From positions 2,923,001-2,987,000 of the forward strand of contig WPIO01000022.1 in NCBI GenBank assembly GCA_009760855.2: 64,000 bases of DNA, given 5' to 3'. The notes beneath the pieces are model-generated. The model was not told where the DNA came from, searched no databases, and saw only the letters and a program-made list of their open reading frames with translations. Position numbers and translations under genes: made by a program. The DNA is from Cristatella mucedo (taxonomy: Eukaryota > Bryozoa > Phylactolaemata > Cristatellidae). Positions 53,194-64,000 of the stretch are shown here, piece by piece; the stretch's first letter is position 1, and each line of letters begins with the position of its first letter.

Positions 53194-53459
53194 CATATAC
53201 CGGGGGGGAGTGTTCTACCCCAAGGGGGAAATTTCCGGGGGGGGGGAACGTCCAGGGGGGAAATGTCCGTACCCGTTTCAGCTGCTCAGTGAAGTGCTGA
53301 ATGATCAAGCAGGCAAAATCCTCTCTTAGGATTTTGTAAAAAAGAAGCATCATCATTAGTATGTACAGCATGTTAAATGGTAGCTGTATATGAATCGTCC
53401 CCCAATTCTGTACCATGCTCTCACTGATGCTCAAGGAGATTGGCTGATTGGACCTCCCC

Positions 53460-53600
53460 ATTTATCTAGCAGCAGAAGTAACTTAGCAGCTGTCACTTGC
53501 TTTCAGCAGGCAATAGCATTACCAGCTGTATGACTTAAAGCCATGACCACAGTCCTGAAGTGCAAGCACCTTACCCAGCAGCTAAGGCCAAGGAACTCAA
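53460..53600 (-). repeat. Diverged SINE family A copy
   Basis: Reverse orientation: CTGCTGGGTAAGGTGCTTGC head and a body that follows the 29.5-kb copy with many changes. Confidence 0.45.
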
Positions 53601-55547
53601 TGACAATACTTTATATTTGAGGATTTGTATATTGGAAGAAGCATTTGAGGTGGTACATTGAATCGTGGAGAGCCTGCTGAACTAAGATAGTATCTGGGCA
53701 GGCCACCTGGCAGAACACAATGAATGGCATGCCTGATTATCCCCTACACTAGTTAGGGAAGTCTAGATAGGGATGATGCTCATTGCCTGTGTACTGATTT
53801 CCAACAGATGCAATAATTCAGGATGTTTAGTGCAGGGTCCTGTATTTATGAAGCTGTGCTGCTGTACCCATTGCATCTTGGCAAATATTAAGTTTTCTAG
53901 CATGTAACCCGCATAGGAAAAACAAGACAAACCATTTCGTGAACGATCTTTTCTGGGAGTTTATAAGCCAAAGTTCTTAACATCAGGCATGCTTGAATGG
54001 GGTTATTAAGCCAAAAAGCGATTGCCTAGGAACTGTTCCTTACTCCTCGAAATGCATTTCAATCATAGATCAAGAGCCGACTTCGATATTATATTCTAGA
54101 TGCAGATCTCAGTCTTTAAAAGGGAAGGTTAATAAAGGTTGCTAAATTTTTCAGATTTCGAATACCAGGCAGTAGTTTTGACAGCAAGGGTTGGCAGGAA
54201 CTTAGATTTAAATCACCGACCATTCGCAAACAACGATGTTATCAACGCTTAGGGCATCACTAGCAGATAACCTACAGAAACCTGGCTTCACTGCGAAGCT
54301 GGATACCAGTGTATACACACATGGCTGACCTGCCACCGAGTCGCGTGCATCCGTAACACAACTAAATGGCTTTAAATAAGCAACCTTCGATCTCTTAAAG
54401 CCATACTAACTAACATCTTTTAGCTATCTAGTACTATTAGTTAGGGGTGTCCCTAACGGCAGCTATTGCCCATCTACTTGAATGAGGCAAATAGTCTGGT
54501 GCTTAGGCTAGGAGCAATAAGAATATCTTAATAAGTTGCTGCTATATCTATGGGCTGTTTCCGAACTGCGATGCTTGCTTTGGAGTCAGGTCAAAGCAAC
54601 ACATACTCTAAATCTTCTTCATATTTTAAGGTATTTTATAGTCCACTCGCCACCTAAACTAATCCCCTCAAAAACACGCGGTGATTTAATGATAGCTTCG
54701 AAAATCGAACTGCTTTCTGACCTATAGTATTACATGCTGACACGCGAACATATATGGGGGCTGCTGTCCAAGCTAGGGCTTACAACAATTTGAGGGCCTA
54801 GGTGACATACTGACCTACTTCGGCAACGAAGTCGTCTATATTAAAGTTACAATGACGAGACGTTAAGAGACAGGTCTATGAATACGCCAACTCAAGCACT
54901 CGGGATTTCTAACTTAGCTAGATCAACGAAAGCGATATCGGGCTAAACCAGACATACAGTAAACAGTTGAGCTAACTACGTTTCTCTAAGACATCCACAT
55001 AACTAATGATGACGATGACCTTAATAAATTAAGCGATCTGAAGTGTATGATACGATCACTGGTTTATGCGGGCTCTCAATAAATCTATGCGCAGCGACTT
55101 TCGATGAGACGTATTGCTACGTAAGTCAGACGCAGCCATAGCAGCCGCGAGCCATCTTGAGCAACTGTAAGGTGCATGGGCTTAAAGATCAGAAGAATTA
55201 ATTATGTGCATTAGTAAATTTATATTTTGAAAATATGCAAATACAATTTGGAGAGTCCTGCGATGGCTCCATCTTAAGGATTTTAGAGAGCTTTACACAG
55301 CACATAACTTCCGGTTACAGGTGTTTGTGAGCACTCGGCCTTGCAGCACACTAGCTCACTACAGGCCTCCTGCATCTTCACCGGAGTCTGCGTGTTGGAG
55401 TTTGCTGCGTTTCCACGCGTTCAAAGGGCGATGTGACTTGTAACTATTGGAACCCGATGCTGAGGCGATGAAGTGTTATACACGGTTAGGCTTTAAGTAC
55501 GGAAGCCAATAGCTGTGTGCTCTAGCTACATTGCCGCGGTGCTTAGA

Positions 55548-57237
55548 ATGGGGTCGACGGTCGATCCTCAGACGTGGAAGAAATATCTTGAGCTCGAGAA
55601 CTACCTACGGGACCCAAGATCAGTGCTGCACGTAGACTCCTTGCTGGTAAGCATTGAGTTATCGTACATCTTATTAGCGCTATTTTGGCCGATCTTGCAG
55701 CCCGACATTTCTTGTGAAACTGTTATGCTTTGCGAGTTTCAATTTGCGGACGTAACATATGGTTCTCTTACACGGCGTTTGATCCCGTTGGTTCGAATTT
55801 TGGTTTTGAATGAGTTTTTTGTATTGTATGGTCTCGAACGCATTTGAGAGCAATGCTAGCGAGGTGTGTCTGAAATTTGATGCTAGTCCGCGATGCCGAT
55901 TCTGAAATGGCAATGCCGAGTAGACTTTACAGAGTCCTCGTGGTTGATTTGTCTATTCTTCGTCCGTTGGACCTGACCCGAAGCTGAGAACGCGTATGTA
56001 GCTTAATGTGCTCGAGCCGAAACACCGCCAGGTCCTAGCCCAAGGTCCAAGCCTAACATATGCGCCCGATCGTAAAACCGTGCCTTATCTTGAATGTGTG
56101 CTCTTGATAATTGAGATTGTGCTACTATACTTTAATCCATTCCTGATTTGAGCTTATCCGATTCTAAAAGTGCAATGCTTATTCTGAGCGAGCGATACTG
56201 ATTCTGAGGGTGTACCCCTTCTGATGACCAATTCTAATTCAGTGTCAGCGTGATACTGATTTGATTATGCTAGCAAGCCCTCTTTTCGGCTCTATCTCCC
56301 AGGCTGAGCCTATCTGCCCTGACTCCCATATTTCACAGAACCCACGTTTCTTGGGTCAGCAGTCCTCTGTTCACCAGTTTACCCGAGTTCATTTGGGAGA
56401 GGTCATCTCCATCTCCAGTAAAATTGGCCGCCAGTGTCTGGTTTGATTTTCACCCGTGTCGAAGTTCGCAGTCCTTAGTATAAACCTGCAGATTTTCTTC
56501 AGTGTGTGCATGTGTACCGGCCTGCATGAACCGAGCTTCTGGTTTTCAAGGAAGTTGGATTATGCTGTTGATCTTTAGTCAGTATTCGATGCTTACCGAG
56601 CATCTGCTTTGTAGAGCATACCCACTGACAAGAGTGTAGCAGTATTTTATTTTCTGCCTTAATTATAAGGTTATTCTGGGTTTAATATTCTTGATTTTGA
56701 GCATACAGTAGCAATCAATTTAGCAGTACACAATGAACTAAGCTCATAAGCACTTAGTTTCTATATTTTTTGAGCCTACACTTTCAGAAAGTTCATACTG
56801 GTTGACTATTTCAGAAATGCCTTGTTTTGTATGTAGGTGGCTCAGAAATGTTTGGCACATAGGCTACTAGTTTGCCAAGGAAAGCCCTGGCAGCATTCAT
56901 TGTGCCTAGTTTCTTTCGTGGCTGGGAATCAAGTGACAGCAAACACGATCTTTGACTCCTGAAGGGTTGCTTGTTCGGTGTGGAGGGCTTTGCCCTGGTT
57001 TTTCCACGTTTTTTCCTGTTGAAAGGAAGACTGCATTGCCCGATGCAGGATGTATGCCTCATGCCACCGTGTTCTCCCTTTGCATTCTCCCATTGTTTGG
57101 CAACCGTTATGGCAAGCACACATGCAGCAAGCTGAATCGTGTGCCCTCATTCCAGGATGCCATCGTTGCGATCGTGGCGGATTTGGAGCATCCTGCCATT
57201 CGCCGAAGCAAAAACGTGGAAAGCTTTCTTGCTAGAT
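55548..57237 (+). CDS. ROCK: ROCK (Rho-associated kinase), first two coding exons, gene runs off the window
   Basis: Exon 1 (55548-55646) starts MGSTVDPQTWKKYLELENYL, then RDPRSVLHVDSLL, donor CTG|GTAAGC. Exon 2 (57156-57237; acceptor CTCATTCCAG, donor T|GTAAGT) continues DAIVAIVADLEHPAIRRSKN and VESFLAR plus the first base of a Tyr codon. This matches the segment before the kinase domain in human ROCK1 (DNLLRDPKSEVNSDCLLDG, then DALVYDLDFPALRKNKNIDN, FLSRY) in order, spacing and splice phase. ROCK is a Ser/Thr kinase activated by RhoA-GTP that phosphorylates myosin light chain and its phosphatase. The kinase, coiled-coil, PH and C1 regions are not visible by 64 kb, so intron 2 would exceed 6.7 kb, unless this is a broken copy. 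Confidence 0.82.
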
Positions 57238-57541
57238 GTAAGTTGTAAGCTATACATGCCATTCAGCTGTTTGGTTGGAGGTTGGTGAATTAATGCTAGC
57301 ACTGCTTGCTTCGTGCTGGCTTCCTGCCGATGCCAACCCACCGACCGGCACTTGGCCCCCTAGGTCTGCGCCTGACCCTTTGTTGGCAATGGCTTTCTTA
57401 GAGATGGCTGTTTAACGTGTCCTTCCTTTTGCCACTTCGGTGTGGCTTTCATGGGGGGAGGGGTGGTGGTGTGGAGGTGGTGGTCTGATGCAGCATTTGA
57501 TCCCTAGCTGGTCGCTGCTTCCGGTGGTTGCATTCCGACAG

Positions 57542-59061
57542 TGGCTTGCCTGTGGTGCACGACCGCTTGGAGGCTGCCCAGCAGCTGGCCGACATTGCTT
57601 CCAAAGACCTCATCAGGCTGTCGTTGCTGGGGCAGGATGATGCACTTTGTCACTTGAGCAGCTGCAGTCTGGAGCTGCCTCTCGATACTCCTCTCGGTCC
57701 CAGTCACTCTCTTGCAGCGAGGGGGGGGTGAGCTGCCCATGCAGTAGGGGGAGAGTGGGGGGAGACTGCTGATTAGCATGTATGGTCCTCGTGCCTCGCT
57801 CGGCTTTTGGTGCCCACGTGGTGGCACCAGTTGATGCTAAGCTATGCCTTTTTTGCCCTGTCGGCATGCGTAGGCGTTGCCCTGGCTGTCCAGTTCCGTG
57901 GGCGTATTGGCATCTGGTTTCTCGGAGGAGAGCGCGTGAACTGCTTATTGCCGCTGGTGTTTAAACTGTCCGGTGCTAGTGAAGCTTGTACGGGCTTTAA
58001 ATCAGCGAGCTGCCAAGTCGTTGGTGTAAGTCCGCTGTTTTTTGCTTCCTGTTGCTTAAAGGTCTGACATGCATAGTAGTTGGTGCACTCTCAGACAAGT
58101 GATGTAGAGATAGTGCTCGTGAGATGGTCCCCTAGTTTTCATAGGACTTTGTATGTCCAGTTTATGGGTTTTGTTGTTTACCCAATGCCGTGTATCGTCG
58201 TTTGTGCAAGCTTTTTCATCTTTATTTTCGGCATGCTGTGCTTCTTCAGAGTGCCAGCACGTCATACTGACCACGAATGTATGGCTTCGACTCACGAATG
58301 TAGGGCTATGGCTGGCAGTGGATAGGTGTGCCTGCTCATTCGCCAGTGACTCAGTGTAAGGATCATTCGATGGGTCATTAGCCTTGCTTGGCCTGCCTTT
58401 GCTCGTTGCAGCATGAGTTTGACAGCCCTTTCAGGAAAGTAGAGCTAGTTTGGGCATTGGGGGTTGCACCGGCAGGGGCAGGGCTGCCACCGAAAGCCAG
58501 TATTATCAGTGCTCTGTTGGCTCGTGTTCTGAAGCCGCAGTGTACCGATGGCCGGTGTCCCGTGCTTAGTCAACAATGGTTTCGTTGTATGCCAGCTCTT
58601 ATCAATCAGTGCAATGCCAGCAGCATTTTCCCATTCCTGAGCGATCTGCTTGTAACTGAGCAGGCAAGGAGGTGACTGCATGGTGACTGCAGATGACTGT
58701 ACTACCTTCCAGGGGGCCCCTAAGCTGTGTGGGCGTGCAGGCCTGGCTTGCCGACCGTGTATTGCCAGCCAGGTGAAAGGCAGAGCGAACCCTTGTTTGT
58801 GGTTGTTTCTTTCTTGCTGTCACCCAGTTTGAGGCATTATTCAGATGCTTCCGGTGGGTAGGCAGCCAGCTTGACACAACGGCTGGCTGCAGAGGCACGG
58901 TGTGCCTGGTGCTGCCCTTGTACTGTGCTGGTTCCAGCGGAGGAATTGCTAGCCAAGAAGGCTACTTGGCTGGCCGTATTCGCTCACATACTGAAGTGTC
59001 GTGCGAGTACCACACCGGATGTGCCTATGAAGCTACTTTCCCTGTCAGCCTAGTGACATAA
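57542..59061 (+). CDS. Candidate small gene or exons of unknown function inside ROCK intron 2
   Basis: Four candidate exons have compatible phases if the borders are 57542-57727 (LPVVHDRLEAAQQLADIASK, then DLIRLSLLGQDDALCHL), about 57842-58025 (VALAVQFRGRIGIWFLGGER), 58412-58671 (SPFRKVELVWALG, then LSQQWFRCMPALINQC) and 58866-59061. The last has two plausible frames, with stops at 59053 or 59061; the other frame reads LTQRLAAEARCAWCC and PAEELLAKKATWLAVFAHI. The donor of the first exon lies in a G-run and one acceptor is weak. Phase does not connect with ROCK exon 2, so this is not ROCK. AATAAA follows at 59422. No family recognised; it may be several chance frames. Confidence 0.3.
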
Positions 59062-59256
59062 TATTCATCTCACGGCATTGAAAATAGGCCCATGAGGCGG
59101 CATGCTATTTTCTGTGATCACGACTAAGGTGATTCGTGCACAAGTGGATGCTAACTTAAATAGGAAGTCGGCCTCCCTTTCTGCTCTTCATTACTTCCTG
59201 CGCATGCCTTGGGGAGGAGGGGCACTGACTCGTCGTCTGTGCACTCTCGTAGCGGC

Positions 59257-59766
59257 TTAAGCCGACAAATAAGCAGCTCGGGCTGCTGTTCTCAGCTCTG
59301 TAACCCCTACTCTGTAGCCGCATGAGTGCTTCAACCTGTCCCACAGATGTCGAGGGACACGTTGGAAAGATTTATTGACAGCATGGATGAGTTTGGCACG
59401 TGGAAGCACACAACAAACTACAATAAACACTGACTGATCCAGCAAAGGCCGTGAGGAACCAAGTGCATTCATAGCTTCTTTGTAGATGTCTTCAAGTCTG
59501 AAAATCTTGTGATATTTGTCGATAGTGAGCTTCAGGCTTGTTGTCCGTAACATACTCGAGTCGTTATCCATTCGCCATACACAAGCGTTCCCCATACGAG
59601 GTCTGGCACGAAGCAAACTAGTATGCTCGAAGGAGTCTATGAAGGATGCAGTGGTTGTGAGCACTGCAGGTGGTAGGTACTCTTCCGAGGCTGACAAAAG
59701 GCTCGGTTTGCTATTTCCATAGATTGCGATTTGCAGTTCCACCAGCACTGTGGCTATGGTTGTCAT
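59257..59766 (-). CDS. Possible minus-strand ORF, 169 codons, unknown
   Basis: An uninterrupted ATG-to-stop frame reads LQIAIYGNSKPSLLSASEEY, then SLKLTIDKYHKIFRLEDIY and KEAMNALGSS. The residue mix (Leu, Ile, Lys, Glu in helical spacing) is more protein-like than most chance frames. No domain, promoter or polyadenylation signal supports it. A frame of this length can arise by chance in 64 kb. Confidence 0.22.
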   Translation of the reverse strand: MTTIATVLVELQIAIYGNSKPSLLSASEEYLPPAVLTTTASFIDSFEHTSLLRARPRMGNACVWRMDNDSSMLRTTSLKLTIDKYHKIFRLEDIYKEAMNALGSSRPLLDQSVFIVVCCVLPRAKLIHAVNKSFQRVPRHLWDRLKHSCGYRVGVTELRTAARAAYLSA

Positions 59767-60519
59767 CTGTCAAGTGGCCTCAGCACCGAGTAAGAGGGTC
59801 GATGAGCTCATTGCGGTGCTTTCATCCTTGCCTTGTGTTGATTAACCGGCCTCATTTGCAGACTCTCCTTCAATAAATGGCTTGCTCCGAAATCCTGCCA
59901 ACCCCAATCTCGGCTTATAGCATTGTCGGTGGCCTCCTTTTCAAGGACTTCTACCGGAGAGCCTCAAAGTGGGCGGTAGGGGTGCATTCATACCTTTGAT
60001 CTAGTGCAGCCAATTGCAGCTGACAGCCATCACTTTCTGTCATCACACGTGGCCCTGGCTACAGCTTGGCAACAGGTCATTGTTGCTACTGCCCTGAGCA
60101 TATTAGGTCAGGTCATACATTGCAGTCCGTGCTTACACCAAGCTTATGTGCCAGCTTTAGGCTTTTTGGATTCATTCTTTGTTGGCAACAATTAAAGCCA
60201 CTGATTGTCTTTGGCCTGCACAGTAAGAGCACGTGTGAGTAGCTCCACACATTCAGGAAGCGAAAACATGCCCCCACCCACAAGAATGTGCACAATAAAT
60301 CATTAGCTGCTTTGGGTTGAAAGTAAGATTAATACACCTTTTGAGTGGTTAGCATATTAATATACTCCTCTTTGAGTTCTGGTTAGCATATTGCTTCATA
60401 GAACAGAGGTAATCGAACGGCATCTCCCTGGTGTTCCCTTCAGGCTTAAGCCCTGTTTACGTGGCCTGGTCCTTAACTGTCTCTTCTATCCTACCGACTC
60501 TCCTGACCTACACCTACTG

Positions 60520-60815
<296 letters not shown>

Positions 60816-60999
60816 TTAAAGGTAGTGTCTCCGAGTCCTCTGGCACTGCACACATACACACACACACCGCACGCACGTGCCCACACACACAACACATATT
60901 GTATACACCTATCACCACTGATAGTTGTTTTACATCTCAGCACACTGCTACTCATCTTGCTAACAGCTGGTTGGCTGTATCTTTATAATAAGACATTGT

Positions 61000-61200
61000 T
61001 ATAGTACTCGACAAGAACTAAATATTTTTCTTGGCACTTTACATGTGCTGTCAAATGGTTAGTGATAACGTGACTGCACGGTGTCAGGATGCACAAGTAC
61101 GCAAAGGACAATTCACGCGGACCCGGCTAATGCTATGAGGAACAGGTGGATTGTTAGCTCCTTTTTCCAAATGTCGTCAAGTGCTATTTCATGCATCATT
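61000..61200 (-). mobile_element. LINE 3' remnant
   Basis: Reverse orientation family tail and 3' region (CTTGGCACTTTACATGTGC, GTGTCAGGATGCACAAGTAC, GACAATTCACGCGGACCC). Confidence 0.6.
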
Positions 61201-63279
61201 TGCATATTCAAATGCCTTGTGTGGGGACGGGCTCTTCGTCCGTGGCCCGGGCCACCCTGTATCTCCATCGGTCGGTCGGTATTTTTAATTGGCCCTCCTG
61301 CAGAGGAACGAGATCTAATGTATCTTCCAGCTCTGCCCTCGAAGTTCAGCTGCTTTTTTGTCTGCACCTGTGCCAGACAAGGGGCGACTGTAACGTCTGA
61401 TGCTCCCAGCCGTGAAAGCAGGTTGGATCTACCGGCACCTGGCCCTGTATAGCAGCAGTGGCAGCTAGTGCCCCGGTGGCAGCTGCCCCCTCCTCTCCCC
61501 CAGCTCCCCATCTCCTTCTAAATGCGGCCCACATAAGAGAGCTCGGCCAGCGTATGGCTATGGCGCTAGCTTCTGGGAAAGGTCCGAGGAGAGAGAGAGG
61601 CATAATCAGTATCAGAGGGCTTGCAGAAGTGGACTAGGTGCAGAGGCCCTAATTGTTAGCAGTGCTGATACTCGGCTGGAGAATAGGAAACGATCAGGCC
61701 AGCCCATGCTAATGAACAGCCAGAGTAAGCATCCTGGCTGGAAGCTGTAAACAGCCGCTGCTGAGCTCCTGCTGCTGCTGCCTCGGTCCTATGCGCAGTG
61801 CTGGCATTATTATCAATGCTAGTTCCGAGCACATATGCATATGCCCGGCAACCAAGCAGACCTGGGTCGCCTAGGAGACATTGTCTGCTCATCGACTGCT
61901 CTGGGATGTGAGTCGGCCACGATTGAAAGGAAACGACAGCAGCCACTGGTTTCTAGTACTCACAGGCTCAGGTGGTGCCATTAGGTGGGTGGCCAGCTCT
62001 GAGCAGTCGCATGCCGAGTCCGTTAGGCAGTGGTCTCCCTATGCGTTAGTTAGTCCTCCGTACTTGTACTTGGTCGGGCTTGGCAGCAAAGCAGGCCTAC
62101 AGAAGGCGCCTGGCCTTTTTATTGGTAGTTGTAAATATTTGTAAGCCACGCTTACTTAGAGGCGCCGGTTAATGACGTTGGCTGTATACCTGGGCCGTAG
62201 TACCCACATTGCTTTATGGCCAATCGTCGACACTAGATTAAAAAATTGTTCTCTGCCTAAAAGCCGGTGACATGCTTAGTAAGGCGTGTTAGCAGAGTCA
62301 TAAGAAGCAGATGCAGGCCAATGCACTGGCCGAGCACATTCGTCATTCCGAGCCTGTACACGATTTGCAAATTTTAATGATGGCCGACAGCGGCTGTCCT
62401 AGGTTTGTACAGCCTTTATGTCTGGCTGCCGTTCGATTGTCGGATTGACATTCTCTAAATTAAAATGAAACCATGAATCTGATGCTTTGCTCGTCTGGAA
62501 TAATCTACTAGCACTGTAGGCTGATGCTTGTTAAACACTTTCGGATAGTGTTACTATCTGCAATGTGAACTCACGTATCGTTCCTGGTGTAAGGTGCACC
62601 TGTATGTAAGTGTCACCTTCTCATTCGCACTGCCATCGTCTGGTCCTGGTTTCGAATTCGTAAATTTTTATTTAACCCTAACTTAATCGCCCACTTGCCA
62701 CGCGAGCTTTTTTTTTACTGGTCCTTTGGGTGCCGCTTATAGATAGGTTTGACCGTATTTGCCCTAGCAAGCATTTGCCGGTGAGCGGTAGGCACTTCTG
62801 GTTTTCCTGCCAACAAACCGCCGGTACTTCTCATACTATGTAAGTATAAGTGGTAGCACAAGGTTGAACTAGCAACCGGAACTTGGAATACAGGTGCACC
62901 CCATGAGCTGTAGCACAACACTTTCTTTGAGTTACAAGATCACTTTTACCTTGCTGGTTCCGTATGTTGGGCAATCCACTTTATGTTCCCGAATCATTCT
63001 GACACAGTATACCCTGTTAGTGGCAGTCTTGGGAGCACATTCTCGGATTCTGGTTGCATCCACTGCAGTTCTTGCACAGCCTTGGCTTCAGCAGGAGATG
63101 TACAAGCGTCCATCAGACGAGGGTCAACATCCGGCTTTAAAGGGATGTGCAGATGAATGAAGTTGTGTTGCCGGGCACTATCCTGCTCGCCCTTAATCAT
63201 CGTCTGCCTGTCTTTCCTCCGGCAGTACTCTTAAACCTGACTTTAAAAAGGATGTGGCAATATGACAGACAGCCTGCTG

Positions 63280-63303
63280 ATGTGTGTGTGTGTGTGTGTG
63301 TAT
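63280..63303. repeat. Short (GT)n microsatellite
   Basis: About 11 GT units. Confidence 0.9.
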
Positions 63304-63609
63304 ACGCGTGTCGAGTGAAATTGTCGCTAGCCTCATCGTGTTTGCCTATGCTCGGCTCATCCAATGCCCTGCGTCAGTCTTCCTATTATTGGCATGGCGC
63401 CAGCAGAAGGTGACTGCTGCAGCCCAGTAAGTTGTGCATCTGTGGATGGAAACGAACTGGCTGTTGGTTAAACCACTAATCAACGGCTGTTAGTGTGACC
63501 GCAGGCTAGGGAATGCAAACCAATAACCGGGAATCGTGTCAATTGGTTAATTATAACGCCCACGAGTGCTAGCACACATAGGCTGATTCACGACGCCGTG
63601 CTTCTTTTC

Positions 63610-63710
63610 CAGCTCGTGTCTAGTGCCGAGAAAGAGGATTGATTCACTTAGGGCACTTTACAAATGTATTATCGTTGAAATGTTTTATCATTGTTATCTT
63701 ATTATTCTGC
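63610..63710 (+). mobile_element. LINE 3'-tail remnant
   Basis: GTGCCGAGAAAGAGGATTGA, then TTAGGGCACTTTACAAATGT and ATTATT-rich sequence. Confidence 0.5.
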
Positions 63711-64000
63711 TCTTCACTTTGCTGGTGTAGGACTTTCTGATTAGTTGTGATTGGCAAAGCTGCATTCCGAGTCATCTACCATATATGTGGCTCTTGATGC
63801 ACACTCGAGTCGAAGTCCGAAGACTATCGTTATGAACTTTAACAATACCTTCCTGTATTGCTCAAGCGATGAGCTCACTTGACTACGGCTGCTTCCCAGT
63901 CGAGCTGTGTAACTGGCCGAACCTTGGGGACTTGCCAGCTGTCCGATTGCCGCCAAGAGCTTAAGCTTCGTGGCTTTGGGAGCGAGGTGGGTTCGTGCTT

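Larger units (their letters stand above)
52588..53275. mobile_element. Possible DNA element bounded by inverted C-rich repeats
   Basis: The left arm (52588-52670) repeats words such as ACATTCCCCCC, CACATTTCCCCC and GACGTTTCCCCCC. The right arm (53200-53275) has the reverse complement of the same words (GGGGGGAAATGTCC, GGGGGGGGAACGTCC). Between them are an (AT)n run, a GC-rich stretch with a short open frame (52791-52976) and a CCCTAAA-like array. The mirrored arms suggest terminal repeats of a mobile element; clean ends and a target-site duplication were not found. Confidence 0.4.
60816..64000. other. Right end, no supported gene
   Basis: Contains the repeats above, an imperfect (CA)n at 60850-60894 and GC-rich frames at 61.2-61.6 kb with no product I recognise. 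No ROCK kinase exon (GRGAFGEV motif) was found on the plus strand. Confidence 0.45.

Noticed and set aside
57050..57235. Plus-strand ORF MYASCHRVLPLHSPIVWQPL...
   Set aside because: Out of frame with the ROCK exon 2 reading, which has a strong family match and splice sites.

Overview
The window is nuclear DNA from a multicellular animal, most likely an invertebrate. Short exons with GT/AG borders lie in long introns. Two metazoan regulatory genes, RNF11 and ROCK, are recognisable but diverged from the vertebrate proteins. The rest is dense in L2/CR1-type LINE debris, tRNA-derived SINEs, hAT DNA-transposon remnants and long (AT)n, (CT)n and (GT)n arrays. No bacterial-type operon, CRISPR array, rRNA or functional tRNA was seen. 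The sequence does not let me name the phylum.

Layout. (1) 0.5-7.4 kb, minus strand: a complete three-exon RNF11 gene (RING-H2 ubiquitin ligase/adaptor) whose 6.3-kb second intron holds a LINE, SINE pieces and a SPIN-like hAT element with perfect 8-bp target-site duplications. (2) 7.4-12.0 kb: intergenic, with LINE fragments in both orientations. (3) 12.0-39.3 kb, plus strand: I reconstruct at least 14 exons whose splice phases all agree. They encode a helical, Leu/Ala/Cys-rich protein of about 830 residues that I do not recognise, ending in TGA at 39347 with AATAAA at 39684. Its introns carry most of the LINE copies and several microsatellites. (4) 39.7-55.5 kb: intergenic and repeat-rich. 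It holds a 406-bp hAT-like element with 8-bp flanking duplications, a LINE, five SINEs, and a pair of inverted C-rich arms flanking a CCCTAAA-like array. (5) 55.5-57.2 kb, plus strand: the first two coding exons of ROCK (Rho-associated kinase). The kinase exons were not found and probably lie beyond the right edge. (6) 57.5-59.1 kb, plus strand: a short run of phase-compatible candidate exons of an unknown gene inside what would be ROCK intron 2. (7) 59-64 kb: intronic or intergenic sequence, with a SINE split by a long (AT)n tract and a possible minus-strand ORF.

The three main genes are ordinary neighbours and show no sign of acting as one system. The most unusual signals are the SPIN-like element (a family known for horizontal transfer), the LINE-like 3' tails shared by a SINE family, and the unidentified multi-exon gene. 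Exon borders were read by eye from reading frame, splice consensus and phase; no search or alignment program was run.
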